From Acetobacteraceae bacterium (GTDB taxonomy: Bacteria > Pseudomonadota > Alphaproteobacteria > Acetobacterales > Acetobacteraceae), in contig JALHQB010000028.1 of the NCBI GenBank assembly GCA_022842185.1, positions 1 through 53,913 on the forward strand: a stretch of DNA of 53,913 bases. Direction: 5' to 3'. This document shows, piece by piece, positions 40,577 to 48,196 of this stretch; within the stretch, counting starts at the first letter, position 1; every line of letters begins with the position of its first letter. The translations under genes and the position numbers were made by a program. The notes under the pieces are model-generated. The model was not told the DNA's origin. It did not search any database and was given only the letters and a program-made list of their open reading frames with translations.

Positions 40577-41296
40577 ATGCAAGACCTGCCCCCGGGGATC
40601 CCCGTCGATCCCGAGACCAACCCGCCCGTCGGCCCGCTCGTCGATGCCACGCCGCGACCACTGCCCGCCCGCGTGCCGCATCGCGGTGTCTCGGTCGACC
40701 TCGAACCGCTGCACGTCCGCCATGTCCCGGAACTGTTCCGGGCCGCGCAGGGCCAGCCGGCGGAAGCCTCCTGGGCCTATCTTGCCGCCGGGCCCTTCGC
40801 CACGGAACCCGCGATGCGCAGCCATGTCGCCGCCTTCGCCGCCACCCACGACCCGATGGCATGGGCGATCCGTCCGCACACCACCGGCACGGCCGATGGC
40901 TGGCTGACGCTGATGGAGATCCACCCCGCCCATGCGCATATCGAAATCGGCAACATCTGGTTTTCGCCGCGCATGCAGCGGTCCCGCGCGGCGACGGAAT
41001 CGATGTTCCTGCTGATGCGCCATGCGATGGACGACCTCGGCTACCGGCGCATGACCTGGAAGTGCAACGCGCTCAACATGCCATCCAGGCGCGCGGCGGA
41101 CCGGCTGGGCTTCACCTATGAAGGCACGCTGCGGGACTTGCTGGTGGTGAAGGGGCGGGTTCGCAGCACCGCCTGGTTCTCGATCCTGGGGGATGAATGG
41201 CCCGCCCGGCGGGACGCCATCGCCGGTTGGCTGGACGCGGCGAATTGGGGCGCGGATGGCAAGCCCAAGCGCAGCCTCTCGGCGTTCCGGGCCTGA
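40577..41296 (+). CDS. GNAT-family N-acetyltransferase (RimJ/RimL-like)
   Basis: This 239-residue protein has the RimL-type core: SVDLEPLHVRHVPELF, GWLTLMEIHPAHAHIEIGNIWFSPRMQRSRAATESMFLLMRHAMDDLGYRRMTWKCNALNMPSRRAADRLGFTYEGTLRD. The R/Q-x-x-R acetyl-CoA loop is represented by QRSRAAT, and NMPSRRAADRLGF is the conserved C-terminal motif. It probably acetylates an amino group on a protein or small molecule. Divergent from fpr across 89 bases. Confidence 0.88.
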   Translation: MQDLPPGIPVDPETNPPVGPLVDATPRPLPARVPHRGVSVDLEPLHVRHVPELFRAAQGQPAEASWAYLAAGPFATEPAMRSHVAAFAATHDPMAWAIRPHTTGTADGWLTLMEIHPAHAHIEIGNIWFSPRMQRSRAATESMFLLMRHAMDDLGYRRMTWKCNALNMPSRRAADRLGFTYEGTLRDLLVVKGRVRSTAWFSILGDEWPARRDAIAGWLDAANWGADGKPKRSLSAFRA

Positions 41297-41390
41297 TCGG
41301 CGGGTCTGTCGCCAAGCCGCAACCGCGGCGTCACGCGGGCGCAATGCGCAGGCTGTAGAGGCGCCCCCTTGCTGCACCGATGGGGGTTCC

Positions 41391-42770
41391 ATGCGCCGTC
41401 TTCTCCTTGCCACCGCCTTGCTCGCCGCCGGCCCCGCGCTGGCGGACCAGCGGTATGAGGCCACGCTCGCCGGCCACGCCATGCTGGCGGCGGCGACCTT
41501 CACCGCCCCGCCGGAAGGCGCGCCGCCCGGCTTCGCCACCTCCGGCCGCTTCACCGGCGCGGGCAATGTCCGCAATGAACAGGTCGGCAGCGTGGCGGGC
41601 GATACCGGCCCGACCTATGGCAGCCGCCGCACCGGGCTGATGCTGCCGTTCCGCGGCCAGCCCGTTCAGGGGTTCTCCGGCATCAAGCCGGTGACGGGCG
41701 AACCGGGCGCTTACTGGGTGCTGACCGACAATGGCTTCGGCAACCGCCGCAACAGCCCCGATGCGCTGCTGATGGTCCACAAGGTTCGCCCCGACTTCCG
41801 CACCGGGCAGGTTGCGGTCGAACGCACCATCTTCCTGTCCGACCCGAACCGGGTCATCCCCTTCCACATCACCACGGACCCGTCGCCGACGCGCTTCCTG
41901 ACGGGGGCGGATTTCGACCCGGAATCGATCCAGCCCATGGCCGATGGCAGCTTCTGGATCGGCGAGGAATTCGGCCCCTTCCTGATCCATGTGGACGCGC
42001 AAGGCCGCGTGCTGCGCGTGGTCGAGACGATGCTCGACGGCCAGCCGCTGCGCTCGCCCGACAACCCCGCCTTCTCGGTACCGGCCACGCCGACCCAGGG
42101 CGTCCCGTTCCGCGTCCGCCGGTCGGGCGGGTATGAAGGCATGGCCGCCACGCCCGACGGTTCGCGCCTGTTCGCCCTGCTGGAACAGCCGATCTTTGCG
42201 CCGAATTCCGACCAGCCGGAAGGCGCCTTCCTCCGCATCCTGGAATTCGACACCGCCCGCGCCGCCTGGACCGGGCGGACGCTGCGCTACCGCCTGGAAG
42301 CCGGCGCCACGGCGATCGGCGACTTCAACATGATCGACGACCGCCGCGCCCTGGTCATCGAACGCGACAATGGGGAAGGGGACCCCGGTCTCGCCTGCGC
42401 CCAGGGCACGCAATCCAGCGCCGAACGTCCCTGCTTCCCCGCCCCGGCGCGCTTCAAGCGCATCTACCTGGTCGATCTCGGCGCGCCCGACGCGGAAGGC
42501 TATGTCCGCAAGATCGGCCATATCGACCTGATGGCGATCCGCGACCCTGACAACATCGCCCGCCAGCGCGGCGACCGCCCAGCCGGCGCCGCGGACGACC
42601 GCTTCACCTTCCCCTTCTTCACCATCGAGGACGTGGCGATGGTCGATGCCGACACCATCATCGTCGCCAACGACAACAACCTGCCCTTCAGCGCCGGGCG
42701 GCACCTCACGCGTGCCGACGACAATGAATTCATCCTGTTGCGCGTGCCCGAATTGCTGCGCGCCCGCTGA
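41391..42770 (+). CDS. Exported esterase-like activity of phytase family protein
   Basis: This 459-residue protein has a signal peptide (MRRLLLATALLAAGPALA). It matches the phytase-esterase-like domain: QGFSGIKPVTGEPGAYWVLTDNGFGNRRNSPDALLMVHKV, DFDPESIQPMADGSFWIGEEFGPFLIHVDAQGRVL, GYEGMAATPDGSRLFALLEQP and ERDNGEGD. The acidic loops suit a beta-propeller binding Ca2+. It probably releases phosphate or acts on esters in the periplasm. A strong hairpin terminator follows. Confidence 0.88.
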   Translation: MRRLLLATALLAAGPALADQRYEATLAGHAMLAAATFTAPPEGAPPGFATSGRFTGAGNVRNEQVGSVAGDTGPTYGSRRTGLMLPFRGQPVQGFSGIKPVTGEPGAYWVLTDNGFGNRRNSPDALLMVHKVRPDFRTGQVAVERTIFLSDPNRVIPFHITTDPSPTRFLTGADFDPESIQPMADGSFWIGEEFGPFLIHVDAQGRVLRVVETMLDGQPLRSPDNPAFSVPATPTQGVPFRVRRSGGYEGMAATPDGSRLFALLEQPIFAPNSDQPEGAFLRILEFDTARAAWTGRTLRYRLEAGATAIGDFNMIDDRRALVIERDNGEGDPGLACAQGTQSSAERPCFPAPARFKRIYLVDLGAPDAEGYVRKIGHIDLMAIRDPDNIARQRGDRPAGAADDRFTFPFFTIEDVAMVDADTIIVANDNNLPFSAGRHLTRADDNEFILLRVPELLRAR

Positions 42771-42791
42771 ACGACGCGGATGAACCGCGGG

Positions 42792-42828
42792 CGGGCCGGG
42801 GGTGCGAACCCCCGGCCCGTCCTGCGTT
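42792..42828 (+). terminator. Terminator hairpin with GCGA tetraloop
   Basis: CGGGCCGGGGGT (42792-42803) pairs perfectly over 12 bp with ACCCCCGGCCCG (42808-42819), capped by the GNRA-type loop GCGA, and TCCTGCGTTTC follows. It is 20 bases after the phytase-like gene. Confidence 0.7.
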
Positions 42829-42984
42829 TCGGCCCAATTCAGGATGCCCGGTCAAGATCCCGGACGTAGGGCTGCGGACGGTGCATTGCCGCCGCGCTAT
42901 GGTCGGCAAAAGCCACGCTTGCCGCACAGCATCGCCACAGCGCAGCCTGCGCCACCAACGACGATCAAGCCCGAGGAACCGCCA

Positions 42985-44187
42985 ATGTCCCAACCGATCC
43001 CCCTCGACCCGGATGCCGCGATCGACCGCCTGATGCGCTACCTCGCGGTCGAGGGTGTGACCGGCCATGAGGCCGCGATCGGCGCCGCCATCGTCGAGGA
43101 TCTCAAGGCGATCGGCGTCCCCGCTGCTTCCATCCGGTTCGACACCGCGCATGAACGCATCCCGCTGCCGACCGAAACCGGCAACCTTATCGTCGATCTG
43201 CCCGGCACGCGCCCGGGTCCGCGCCTGCTGTTCTCGACCCATCTCGACACCGTGCCACTCTGCGCCGGCGCCAAGGCGAAGCGAGAGGGCGACCGCATCG
43301 TGTCCGACGGCACCACGGCGCTGGGGGGCGACAACCGCACCGGCTGCGCCGTGCTCGTCAGCCTCGTCGAGACATTGCTGCGCCACAAGCTGCCGCACCC
43401 GCCGATCACCCTACTGTTTACTGTGCGGGAGGAAAGCGGTCTGCACGGGGCCCGCGAGCTCGATGCCGCCGACCTCAGCGGGGCCACCATGGGCTTCAAC
43501 GTCGATGGCCGGCTGGCCTCGGAACTGATCACCGGCGCGGTGGGGCAGGAGAACTGGCGCGCCGAGATCACCGGGCGCGCCGCCCATGCCGGCGTGGCAC
43601 CCGAGCACGGCATCTCTGCCACCCTGGTCGGCGCCATTGCCCTGGCCGAGGCATCCCGCGCCGGCTGGTTCGGCAAGGTGGTCAAGCCCGATGGCCACGG
43701 CACCAGCAACATCGGCATCTTCGGCGGCAAGCCCGGCCAGCCCGCGGGCGACGCGACCAACGTCGTCACCGACCACGCCGTGCTGGTCGGCGAAGCCCGC
43801 AGCCCCGAGGCCGCCTTCGCCGCCGCCATCACCGAAGGCTTCCGCGCCGCCTTCGCCACCGCGCAGGCCGAGGTGAAGGCCGCCGACGGGTCCGCCGCCG
43901 AGGTCACCTTCACCCACACCCCGTCCTACCCGCCGTTCCGCCTGGCCGAGGATGGGCCGGTGCTGACCCATGCGGCCAAGGCGGTCGCGGCGATCGGGTT
44001 GGAGCCAAGCTTCGTCTTCTCCAATGGCGGGCTGGATGCGAATTGGATCGCCGGCAAGCACGGTGTGCCGACCGTGACCATCGGCGCCGGCCAGTATGAA
44101 ATCCACACCATCAAGGAATATGTGGACCTGCCGGAATTCGAGCGCGGCTGTCGGCTGGCGGTGGCGTTGGCGACGCTCCGGGAATGA
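42985..44187 (+). CDS. M20/M42-type peptidase, peptidase T-like
   Basis: This 400-residue cytoplasmic zinc peptidase has H86-L-D88 in STHLDTVP, the bridging D116 in LGGDNRTG and catalytic/metal E149-E150 in TVREESG. GFNVDGR and TGRAAHAGVAPEHGISA give the lid domain, and SNGGLDANW plus GAGQYEIHTIKEYVDL the closing histidine region. This arrangement matches PepT-like tripeptidases. GAGGA upstream supports the ATG at 42985. Family 1 copy 7 starts directly after the stop. Confidence 0.9.
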   Translation: MSQPIPLDPDAAIDRLMRYLAVEGVTGHEAAIGAAIVEDLKAIGVPAASIRFDTAHERIPLPTETGNLIVDLPGTRPGPRLLFSTHLDTVPLCAGAKAKREGDRIVSDGTTALGGDNRTGCAVLVSLVETLLRHKLPHPPITLLFTVREESGLHGARELDAADLSGATMGFNVDGRLASELITGAVGQENWRAEITGRAAHAGVAPEHGISATLVGAIALAEASRAGWFGKVVKPDGHGTSNIGIFGGKPGQPAGDATNVVTDHAVLVGEARSPEAAFAAAITEGFRAAFATAQAEVKAADGSAAEVTFTHTPSYPPFRLAEDGPVLTHAAKAVAAIGLEPSFVFSNGGLDANWIAGKHGVPTVTIGAGQYEIHTIKEYVDLPEFERGCRLAVALATLRE

Positions 44188-44189
44188 AG

Positions 44190-44255
44190 GAAGATTGGAG
44201 GGGCGCCGCCCCTCCAAGCCACCCCGCCAGGGACCAACGGGTCCCTGGACCGCGG
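44190..44255 (-). repeat. Family 1 variant repeat (CCAGGGACC type), copy 7
   Basis: Hairpin B is TTGGAGGGGC (44195-44204), GCC, GCCCCTCCAA (44208-44217). Hairpin A-prime is CCAGGGACC (44227-44235), AACG, GGTCCCTGG (44240-44248). Same design as copy 5, opposite orientation. It lies immediately after the peptidase stop. Confidence 0.85.
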
Positions 44256-44339
44256 GATTTTGACGTTTGTCAGGTAGGGCGGTCCTTGCCCGCCCACTGC
44301 CGAGAATGGGTCATCCATCGTGGCACGCACCGCCGGCGC

Positions 44340-44421
44340 TCAGCACCAACATGGTGGTTTCCAAAGGCCTTAAGCCTTTGGTGGGGTGAGGTTTGGAGAG
44401 GGGCGACGCCCCTCTCCAAGG
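44340..44421 (+). repeat. Family 1 two-hairpin repeat, copy 8
   Basis: Hairpin A is CCAAAGGC (44361-44368), CTTAA, GCCTTTGG (44374-44381). The linker is TGGGGTGAGG. Hairpin B is TTGGAGAGGGGC (44393-44404), GAC, GCCCCTCTCCAA (44408-44419). This is the best-preserved copy in the window. Confidence 0.88.
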
Positions 44422-44445
44422 AAGTACCATCGCCATATATGCGCG

Positions 44446-44555
44446 CGCATGGGGCGCCGCCCCTCCAAGCCCGCACGGCACTGAAGCCGAGGTCGCCAAA
44501 GGCCTTAAGTCCTTGGTGGGCGTTGAGCGTCGACGGGCGGCGTCGCCTCTCTCTG
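44446..44555 (+). repeat. Degenerate family 1 material, copy 9
   Basis: GGGGCGCCGCCCCTCCAAGCC (about 44450-44470) is a partial hairpin B. GAGGTCGCCAAAGGCCTTAAG followed by TCCTTGGTGGGCG (about 44489-44521) is a decayed hairpin A. CGTCGCCTCTCTCTGAG near 44540 is a decayed hairpin B. Arms no longer pair fully. Confidence 0.55.
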
Positions 44556-44684
44556 AGCACAGCGCGTTCACAAATCCGCCCCCATGATGCGTTTCTCTGC
44601 CCGATCCGAAACGCGTCCGCCACGTGTTGTCAGCACCCCACCGCTGATCCACGGTGCACGCCACAGTAGGACAGGACACACGGC

Positions 44685-45875
44685 ATGGTTGAGGACCAGG
44701 TAGGAGCCTTCATCCCCGGCCCGCGCACGGAACGCGCCGGTGCGGCCGAGGGTCCGCTCGCCGGCCTGACCTTCGCGGTCAAGGACCTGTACGACACCGC
44801 GGGCGATGTCACCGGCTATGGCAATCCCGACTGGGCACGGACCCATCCGCCGGCGGCCGGCGATGCGGCCGTGGTCACGGCGCTGCTCGAAGCCGGGGCA
44901 CGGCTGGTCGGCAAGACCAAAACGGTCGAACTCGCCTATGGGCTGACTGGGGAGAATGTCTGGCACGGCACGCCCATCAACCCGGCGGCCCCCGACCGCT
45001 TCCCCGGCGGGTCATCCTGCGGGTCCGCGGCGGCGGTGGCGGCGGGTCTCGCGGACATCGCCATGGGGTCGGACACCGGCGGTTCGGTGCGGATCCCGGC
45101 GTCGTATTGCGGCATCTATGGCATCCGGCCGAGCTGGGGCGCGGTCAGCCTCACCGGTGCCTGCCCGCTCGGTCCGGCCTATGACACGGCTGGCTGGTTC
45201 ACCGCCGGTGCCAGCCTGCTCCGCCGCGTGGGGGACGTGCTGCTGCCGCCGCCCAGCGGGGCGGCCGCGACCGGACCGCTGTTGAAGGTGCAGGAGGCCT
45301 GGGTCAATGCCGACCCCGAAACCGCTGCGGCCCTTGCCCCGGTGCTGGAAGCTGCCGAAGGGGTGCTCGGCCTGGCGCTGCCGATCCACCTCGCCCCCGA
45401 AGGGCTGGCAGCCTTCTACGAGGCGTTCCGCTGCGCCCAGGCGGTCGAGGCCTGGACCAGCCTGGGCCCCTGGATCACCGAGAACGACCCGGCCTTCGGC
45501 CCGGGCGTGAAGGAACGCTTCGCGGCGGCGCGCGGGATGGACCCGGCCAAGGCGTCGGCCGGGCGCGCCTTCCGCCGCATCGTCCAGGCGCGTATCCGGG
45601 CTTTGCTGGCCGGCGGCGCGGTGCTGGTCTATCCGACATCCCCATCGCCGTCGCCATTGCTGTCGGCAAGCCAGGCGGAACAGAACGCGGTGCGGGAGAA
45701 GACGATGGGCGTGACGGCCATTGCGGGTTTGTGCGGGTTGCCGGAGGTGACGATCCCGGCGGGACGGGTGGCAGGTGCGCCGGTCGGCTTGTCCTTCGTC
45801 GGCGCGCCAGGGTCCGATCGCGCCGTGCTCGCCTTGGCCGAGTTGGTGTCACAGGCAGCGGGGCTGCCGGCATGA
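44685..45875 (+). CDS. Amidase signature family protein
   Basis: This 396-residue hydrolase has the Ser-cisSer-Lys triad: K33 in FAVKDLYD, Ser110/111 in PGGSSCGSA and nucleophile S134 in GSDTGGSVRIPAS. CGIYGIRPSWGAVS follows, as usual. At about 396 residues it is shorter than typical (450-500) and resembles the AtzF/plant AMI1-like subgroup. It would hydrolyse a small amide. The stop overlaps the start of the next gene (ATGA). AGGACA lies upstream of the start. Confidence 0.9.
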   Translation: MVEDQVGAFIPGPRTERAGAAEGPLAGLTFAVKDLYDTAGDVTGYGNPDWARTHPPAAGDAAVVTALLEAGARLVGKTKTVELAYGLTGENVWHGTPINPAAPDRFPGGSSCGSAAAVAAGLADIAMGSDTGGSVRIPASYCGIYGIRPSWGAVSLTGACPLGPAYDTAGWFTAGASLLRRVGDVLLPPPSGAAATGPLLKVQEAWVNADPETAAALAPVLEAAEGVLGLALPIHLAPEGLAAFYEAFRCAQAVEAWTSLGPWITENDPAFGPGVKERFAAARGMDPAKASAGRAFRRIVQARIRALLAGGAVLVYPTSPSPSPLLSASQAEQNAVREKTMGVTAIAGLCGLPEVTIPAGRVAGAPVGLSFVGAPGSDRAVLALAELVSQAAGLPA

Positions 45876-46396
45876 CCATCCTGCTGCGTGACGCCACCGA
45901 CGCCGACATCCCGGCGATGACCGCGATCTACGCCCACCATGTCCAGCACGGCACCGGCACCTTCGAGGAAAACCCCCCCGAGCAGGCCGACGTCGCCGCC
46001 CGCATGGCGAAGGTCCAGGCCGCCGGCTGCGCCTGGCTGGTGGCGGAGGAGGACGGACGGATCCTCGGCTACGGATATTTCGCACCGTTCCGCGAACGCT
46101 CGGCCTATCGCTTCACCGCCGAGGATTCCGTCTATGTGCGCGATGACATCCGCGGCCAGGGCGTGGGCAAGGCATTGGTCGCCGAACTGCTGACGCGGGC
46201 CGAGGCGCGCGGCTTCCGCCAGATGATCGCGGTGATCGGCGATACCGAGAATGTCGGCTCGATCGGGCTGCATCTGTCGCTCGGCTTTCGCCAGATCGGC
46301 GTGTTGAAGGCGGTCGGGATGAAGTTCGGCCGCTGGGTCGATGTCGTCCAGATGCAGAAGGCGCTGGGGGAGGGGGAGCGAAGTCTCCCGCCATGA
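45872..46396 (+). CDS. GNAT-family N-acetyltransferase, phosphinothricin acetyltransferase-like
   Basis: This 174-residue protein has IRDATxxDxxAMxxIYxHHV-type opening (LLRDATDADIPAMTAIYAHHVQHGTGTFEENPP), RSAYRFTAEDSVYVRDDIRGQGVGKALV with the acetyl-CoA loop R-G-Q-G-V-G, and a C-terminal GFRQIGVLKAVGMKFGRWVDVVQMQ. These match the PAT/YwnH/MnaT group, which acetylates phosphinothricin, methionine sulfoximine or related amino acids. The start overlaps the amidase stop. Real substrate unknown. Confidence 0.88.
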   Translation: MTILLRDATDADIPAMTAIYAHHVQHGTGTFEENPPEQADVAARMAKVQAAGCAWLVAEEDGRILGYGYFAPFRERSAYRFTAEDSVYVRDDIRGQGVGKALVAELLTRAEARGFRQMIAVIGDTENVGSIGLHLSLGFRQIGVLKAVGMKFGRWVDVVQMQKALGEGERSLPP

Positions 46397-46415
46397 GGCG
46401 CACGGCATCGCCCCG

Positions 46416-47690
46416 ATGACCAACCGCTTCAACGCCTTCCGCGAATGGCTGGGCGATGTCTTCTGGGTGATCCCGGCCACGCTGTCGCTGGGCGGGGTGC
46501 TGCTGGCCGAGGTCGCGCTGCGCCTGGATGGACCGGATTTCGGGCCGCTGCCGCAGGGGCTGTTGTTCGCCCAGGATGTCTCCGGCGCGCGCAGCCTCCT
46601 CGGCACCATCGCGGGTTCGGCGATCGGCGTGGCGGGGACGATCTTCTCCATCACCATCGCGGCGCTTTCGCTGACTTCAGGCCAGATGGGGCCGCGCCTG
46701 CTGCGCAATTTCCTGCGCGATTCGGGCAACAAATGGGCGCTCGGCCTGTTCCTGCTGACCTTCGCCTACTGCATCGAATTGCAGCGCGGCATGGGGGCGC
46801 CGGACACGGCCACCGTGCCGCATCTGGGGATCATCATCGCCGTCGGCCTGGCACTGATGTGCACCGGGCTGCTTGCCTGGTTCGTCCATCACGTCGCCGG
46901 CGGGATCAATGTCGAGACCGTCATCGCGCTGGTGCAGGACGAACTGGTCGCCGCCTGCGAAAGGCTGACGACGACCGAACCCCCGCCGACCGGGCTTCTG
47001 CTGGCGGAACTGCCGCCCGGTGCGCCGGTGCGCTGCGCCGGCACCGGGTATCTGCGTGCGATCGACCATGACGCCCTGGCGGATTGGGCGGCGGAGAAGG
47101 GGGCCGTGCTGTCGGTGCTGGCGCGACCGGGTGACTACCTGCACGACGCCGCGCGTGTTGCCGAAGTGCGGCCGGATCACCTCGTGCCCGAGGCCGCGGA
47201 GGCGGTGAGCCGGGCGATGACGCTCGGCCCGCGCCCCGCCGCGGCGCAGGACCTGGAATTCGCGGTGCGCCAGTTGGTCGAGGTGGCGGTGCGGGCACTT
47301 TCGCCCGGCATCAACGACCCCTTCACCGCGATCGCGGTGCTGGATCGGCTGGGGGCGGCGCTGTGCGGCATGGCAGGGCGATACCTGCCGCCTGCGGTGT
47401 TGCTGCGCGAGGAGGCCGCGGTGCTGTACCGGCGCGGCACCACCTATGGCGGGCTTTGCGACGCCATGTTCCACATGATCCGCCAGGCCGGCGCCGGTTC
47501 CGCCGCGGTGCTGATCCGGCTGGTCGAGGTGATCGGCGAGGCGCTGGACGTGGAGACGGACCCGGCCCGGCGCGCACATCTGCTGGGCCATGTTCGGCTT
47601 GCCCTTGCGGCGGGGAAGGCCGGCATCGCCGACGAGACCGGGCGGGCGGATCTCGACGCCCGGGCGACGGAGATACTGCTGCGGGGCTAG
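46416..47690 (+). CDS. DUF2254 membrane protein
   Basis: This 424-residue protein has N-terminal helices (about 16-38, 66-92, 107-123 and 134-155). It contains the DUF2254 pattern: LLGTIAGSAIGVAGTIFSITIAALSLTSGQMGPRLLRNFLRDSGNKWALGLFLLTFAYC. The soluble half has SPGINDPFTAIAVLDRL, also conserved. Function unknown; probably an ion-conducting or stress membrane protein. The stop codon TAG is part of a CTAG that begins a family 2 repeat. It follows the GNAT gene by 19 bases. Confidence 0.87.
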   Translation: MTNRFNAFREWLGDVFWVIPATLSLGGVLLAEVALRLDGPDFGPLPQGLLFAQDVSGARSLLGTIAGSAIGVAGTIFSITIAALSLTSGQMGPRLLRNFLRDSGNKWALGLFLLTFAYCIELQRGMGAPDTATVPHLGIIIAVGLALMCTGLLAWFVHHVAGGINVETVIALVQDELVAACERLTTTEPPPTGLLLAELPPGAPVRCAGTGYLRAIDHDALADWAAEKGAVLSVLARPGDYLHDAARVAEVRPDHLVPEAAEAVSRAMTLGPRPAAAQDLEFAVRQLVEVAVRALSPGINDPFTAIAVLDRLGAALCGMAGRYLPPAVLLREEAAVLYRRGTTYGGLCDAMFHMIRQAGAGSAAVLIRLVEVIGEALDVETDPARRAHLLGHVRLALAAGKAGIADETGRADLDARATEILLRG

Positions 47691-47756
47691 AGCAGATCGC
47701 GCCTGACCGGACACAGCCAAGCGTGTGAAAATGCTCAATCAAATAACGCTCTACGC
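47687..47756 (+). repeat. Family 2 dispersed repeat, copy 2
   Basis: It starts CTAGAGCAGATCGCGCCTGAC and ends AACGCTCTA, so TAGAGC/GCTCTA forms the termini. Its first 47 bases are about 86 percent identical to the reverse complement of copy 1 in the 7671-7729 region. The leading CTAG contains the stop codon of the DUF2254 gene. Terminal repeats with a CTAG/TA edge suggest a small IS630-like MITE, which is inference. Confidence 0.7.
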
Positions 47757-47775
47757 GCAGCGTCCGGCGGCAACG

Positions 47776-48150
47776 CTAGTTCCCCGGCGCCGGGCGAAAG
47801 CGGGACACCGTGAGCGGATCCTCGGCCAGGGCGCGCGCGACCTCCTCCCGGCCTGCCGCCGAGCCGGGGACGACCAACACACGCTCGAACCACCCGCTGC
47901 GTCCGCGCACCCGGCCCTGGAACAACCGGTCGAGCGCCTGCGCCGCCCCGCTGCGGCCGGCACAACACGCGCACCCGGCGACATGCGGAGAGTCCGGCAG
48001 GAAGCTCTCCATCGCCAAGGCCGCCGTGCCGACGGGGGGCATCCCTTCGGCCAGGACGGCCGCCGGCCGGCCGGCGATAAGCGCAGCCTCCAGCGCCCCG
48101 ACGTCGGGGAGCAGCGTCAGCGGGATACGGGCGTCGATCGACCAGGCCAT
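47776..48150 (-). CDS. P-loop-less CobW/COG0523-like metal-motif protein
   Basis: This is a 124-residue protein. GCACC at 59-63 with a following AGR reproduces the GCxCC metal-binding motif of COG0523 GTPases. The flanks also align: RIPLTLLPDVG at the first strand, then after the motif an ALDRLF, GRVRGRSGWFERVLVV and ALAEDPLTVSRFR order. The Walker A site (GFLGxGKT in the family) is replaced by PDVGALEAA, and the C-terminal CobW_C domain is absent. GTP hydrolysis is therefore not expected. It is divergent from the ArsR-methyltransferase/metH operon. Either a repurposed metal-binding protein or a decaying gene. Confidence 0.65.
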   Translation of the reverse strand: MAWSIDARIPLTLLPDVGALEAALIAGRPAAVLAEGMPPVGTAALAMESFLPDSPHVAGCACCAGRSGAAQALDRLFQGRVRGRSGWFERVLVVPGSAAGREEVARALAEDPLTVSRFRPAPGN

Positions 48151-48156
48151 GATGTG

Positions 48157-48190
48157 CTGGACATAAGGATATCTTTATGACTATGTCCAG
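48157..48190. promoter_or_regulatory. Overlapping palindromes in the divergent promoter (probable ArsR operator)
   Basis: ATAAGGATATCTTTAT (48163-48178) is a palindrome with one mismatch. A wider inverted repeat, CTGGACATA (48157-48165) with TATGTCCAG (48182-48190), encloses it. The only 46 bases between the two divergent start codons contain both. AT-rich ATAAnnATATnnTTAT-type palindromes are typical ArsR/SmtB-family operators, so autoregulation by the adjacent regulator is likely. Confidence 0.6.
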
Positions 48191-48196
48191 CCCGCC

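Larger units (their letters stand above)
44188..44684. other. 497-base intergenic region packed with family 1 repeats
   Basis: No gene is supported. It holds repeat copies 7, 8 and a degenerate copy 9. The last 130 bases lead to the amidase start, with AGGACA as ribosome site. Open frames crossing it (for example 44184-44669 plus) are repeat translations. Confidence 0.6.

Noticed and set aside
44184..44669. 161-residue plus-strand open frame between peptidase and amidase
   Set aside because: Runs through family 1 repeats; segments such as FPKALSLWWGEVWRGATPLS are repeat translations that recur at other copies.
45872..46396. Herbicide or antibiotic resistance acetyltransferase
   Set aside because: Similarity to phosphinothricin acetyltransferase is family-wide; most such chromosomal genes act on other amino compounds.
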